The notes under the pieces are model-generated. The model searched no databases. It was not told the origin of the DNA and was given only the letters and a program-made list of their open reading frames with translations. The translations under genes and the position numbers were made by a program. From assembly GCA_946061315.1 (NCBI GenBank), contig CAMGRB010000080.1, positions 1 to 6,562 on the forward strand: a stretch of 6,562 nucleotides of DNA, written 5' to 3'. This document shows, piece by piece, positions 5,879-6,562 of the stretch. Positions within the stretch are counted from its first letter, which is position 1. Each line of letters begins with the position of its first letter. The DNA comes from an uncultured Clostridia bacterium. GTDB lineage: Bacteria > Bacillota > Clostridia > Oscillospirales > CAG-272.

Positions 5879-5947
5879 TCCGCCGTGTCATCCTCGAGTG
5901 GAGCGTTAGCGAAACGAAGGTAGGGGTTCCCCGAAGGTTCTGGCGGA
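5879..5947. repeat. Third short intergenic repeat-like segment
   Basis: TCCGCC (5879-5884) and GGCGGA (5942-5947) bound a segment that includes CGTT-AGCGA-AACG and, at 5921-5936, the 16-nt inverted copy of 5527-5542. The text around TCATCCTCGAG to GAAACGAAGG resembles an intergenic motif (TCATCCTGAGCGAAGCGAAGG type) that I recall from many bacterial genomes; this is a memory, not a database result. No coding sequence is supported anywhere in the 515 nt between the terminator at 5485 and the S1-protein gene. Confidence 0.5.
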
Positions 5948-5949
5948 CA

Positions 5950-5986
5950 AATAAAATTATACCGTTGTTCACGAGCCTACGCGAAC
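5950..5986 (-). terminator. Possible weak terminator of the S1-domain protein gene
   Basis: On the minus strand GTTCGCG (5986-5980) and CGTGAAC (5973-5967) form a 7-bp stem with one G-U pair and a 6-nt loop, 14 nt after the stop codon. The following ATAATTTTATTT is T-rich but starts late and is interrupted, so this is a tentative call. Confidence 0.35.
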
Positions 5987-5999
5987 CAATACCACCTTT

Positions 6000-6562
6000 T
6001 TATGCTTCCGAAAAATCGGTTTCTATGATTTTCGGGCAGGTGTCGGGAGAGTAACGCCAATAGTCTATATGGGACACCTTGTCGGTATCTACAAAGTATT
6101 CGGCGCACCGTTGCGGTGCGGTTTTTTCGTAAGAATCTATTATGACGAGCTTTATTTTCATCTTTTCGGGCATTATGCTCTTTATGTAAACCGCACAGCT
6201 CTCGCCCTCCTTTATTCCCTCTTTAAGCTCGGCAAGGCCTGCAAGATTGGGGGCAAGCTCAACGAATATGCCGTAGCTCTCTATGCTCCGTACCGTTCCC
6301 GAAACGGTCTGCCCTGCCGTGTATTTCGACGCATTTTCCTCCCACGTGCCGAAAAGTTCCTTGGTGGAAACGTATATTCTGCCGCTTTCTCTGTCTATGC
6401 TCTTTACTATTACCTTTATTTCTTCCCTTGGCAAAAATCTGTCCGACGGATGAGATATTCTCGATACCGATATCGAATCGACGGACAAAAGCGATATTAT
6501 TCCGCAACCTATATCTACAAAAGCGCCAAACGGCTCAAAATGCGTTATCCTCGCGGGAATTA
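6000..6562 (-). CDS. S1 RNA-binding domain protein, C-terminal part (gene cut by window edge)
   Basis: The last 186 residues are visible; the start lies beyond the right edge, since the frame is open from the stop at 6002-6000 to 6562. Two S1-type OB folds can be seen. The first lacks its beginning (residues 1-66 of the fragment: ITHFEPFGAFVDIG, then ISVSRISHPSDRF, then RIYVSTKEL). The second is complete (about 82-143: GQTVSGTVRSIESYGIFVEL, then AGLAELKEG and VYIKSIMPEKMKIKLVI). The GTWEEN linker joins them. S1 folds bind single-stranded RNA, so a role in translation or RNA metabolism is likely, but the layout resembles small clostridial S1-like proteins more than full ribosomal protein S1, and I give no gene name. 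The tail after residue 145 is not recognisable and contains an antisense hairpin. An internal TTG at 6488-6486 is not a credible start because it would split the first S1 fold. Confidence 0.88.
   Translation of the reverse strand, partial: IPARITHFEPFGAFVDIGCGIISLLSVDSISVSRISHPSDRFLPREEIKVIVKSIDRESGRIYVSTKELFGTWEENASKYTAGQTVSGTVRSIESYGIFVELAPNLAGLAELKEGIKEGESCAVYIKSIMPEKMKIKLVIIDSYEKTAPQRCAEYFVDTDKVSHIDYWRYSPDTCPKIIETDFSEA
6104..6127 (+). terminator. Terminator-like hairpin antisense to the S1-protein gene
   Basis: On the plus strand CGCACCG (6104-6110), loop TTG, CGGTGCG (6114-6120) then G and six T make a textbook intrinsic terminator. It lies inside the minus-strand coding region, over codons for TAPQRC near the C terminus. 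It could stop read-through from the two-component operon or from any antisense transcript entering the S1-protein gene; the function is inferred from shape only. Confidence 0.55.

Overview
The window looks like a chromosomal segment of a low-to-mid GC Firmicute, most likely an anaerobic gut-type clostridium (Ruminococcaceae/Oscillospiraceae-like). This rests on the gram-positive pheS-pheT operon behind a tRNA-Phe-type T-box leader, strong AGGAGG-like ribosome binding sites, vegetative promoters of TTGACA-17-TATAAT type, the style of the proteins, and an intergenic island of short palindromic repeats of a kind I associate with these genomes. The lineage is an inference; nothing here names a species.

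Layout. Bases 1-1385 on the minus strand hold the start of pheT (cut by the window edge) and the whole of pheS, 13 nt apart. Upstream of pheS, bases 1420-1707 hold a T-box leader with its terminator and a near-consensus promoter. Transcribed divergently, on the plus strand, are an HtrA/DegP-type membrane-anchored serine protease (1829-3103), then after a 166-nt gap an OmpR-family response regulator (3270-3968) and a sensor histidine kinase (3965-5443). The regulator and kinase overlap by ATGA, have their own promoter, and end at an intrinsic terminator (5450-5485). A noncoding island of about 500 nt (5486-5999) follows, packed with direct and inverted repeats. The last 560 bases, minus strand, carry the 3' part of a gene for a protein with S1 RNA-binding domains, which runs off the right edge.

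How the genes fit together. PheS and PheT form the (alpha-beta)2 phenylalanyl-tRNA synthetase, and the T-box should raise their expression when uncharged tRNA-Phe accumulates. The HtrA protease next to a two-component system recalls envelope-stress modules such as CssRS/HtrA of Bacillus; that the pair controls htrA here is an inference from position only. The S1 protein is convergent to the two-component operon and has no evident link to it.

The genes are ordinary. The part most worth a second look is the repeat island: three copies of a palindromic unit (two direct, one inverted) keep their hairpins while the stem sequences differ, beside a second inverted-repeat element with the same property, a perfect 20-nt direct repeat and a 16-nt inverted repeat spanning the island. 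Also notable are a terminator-like hairpin on the antisense strand inside the S1-protein gene and two mutually exclusive hairpins between htrA and the response regulator gene. I did not find a clear new multi-gene system.
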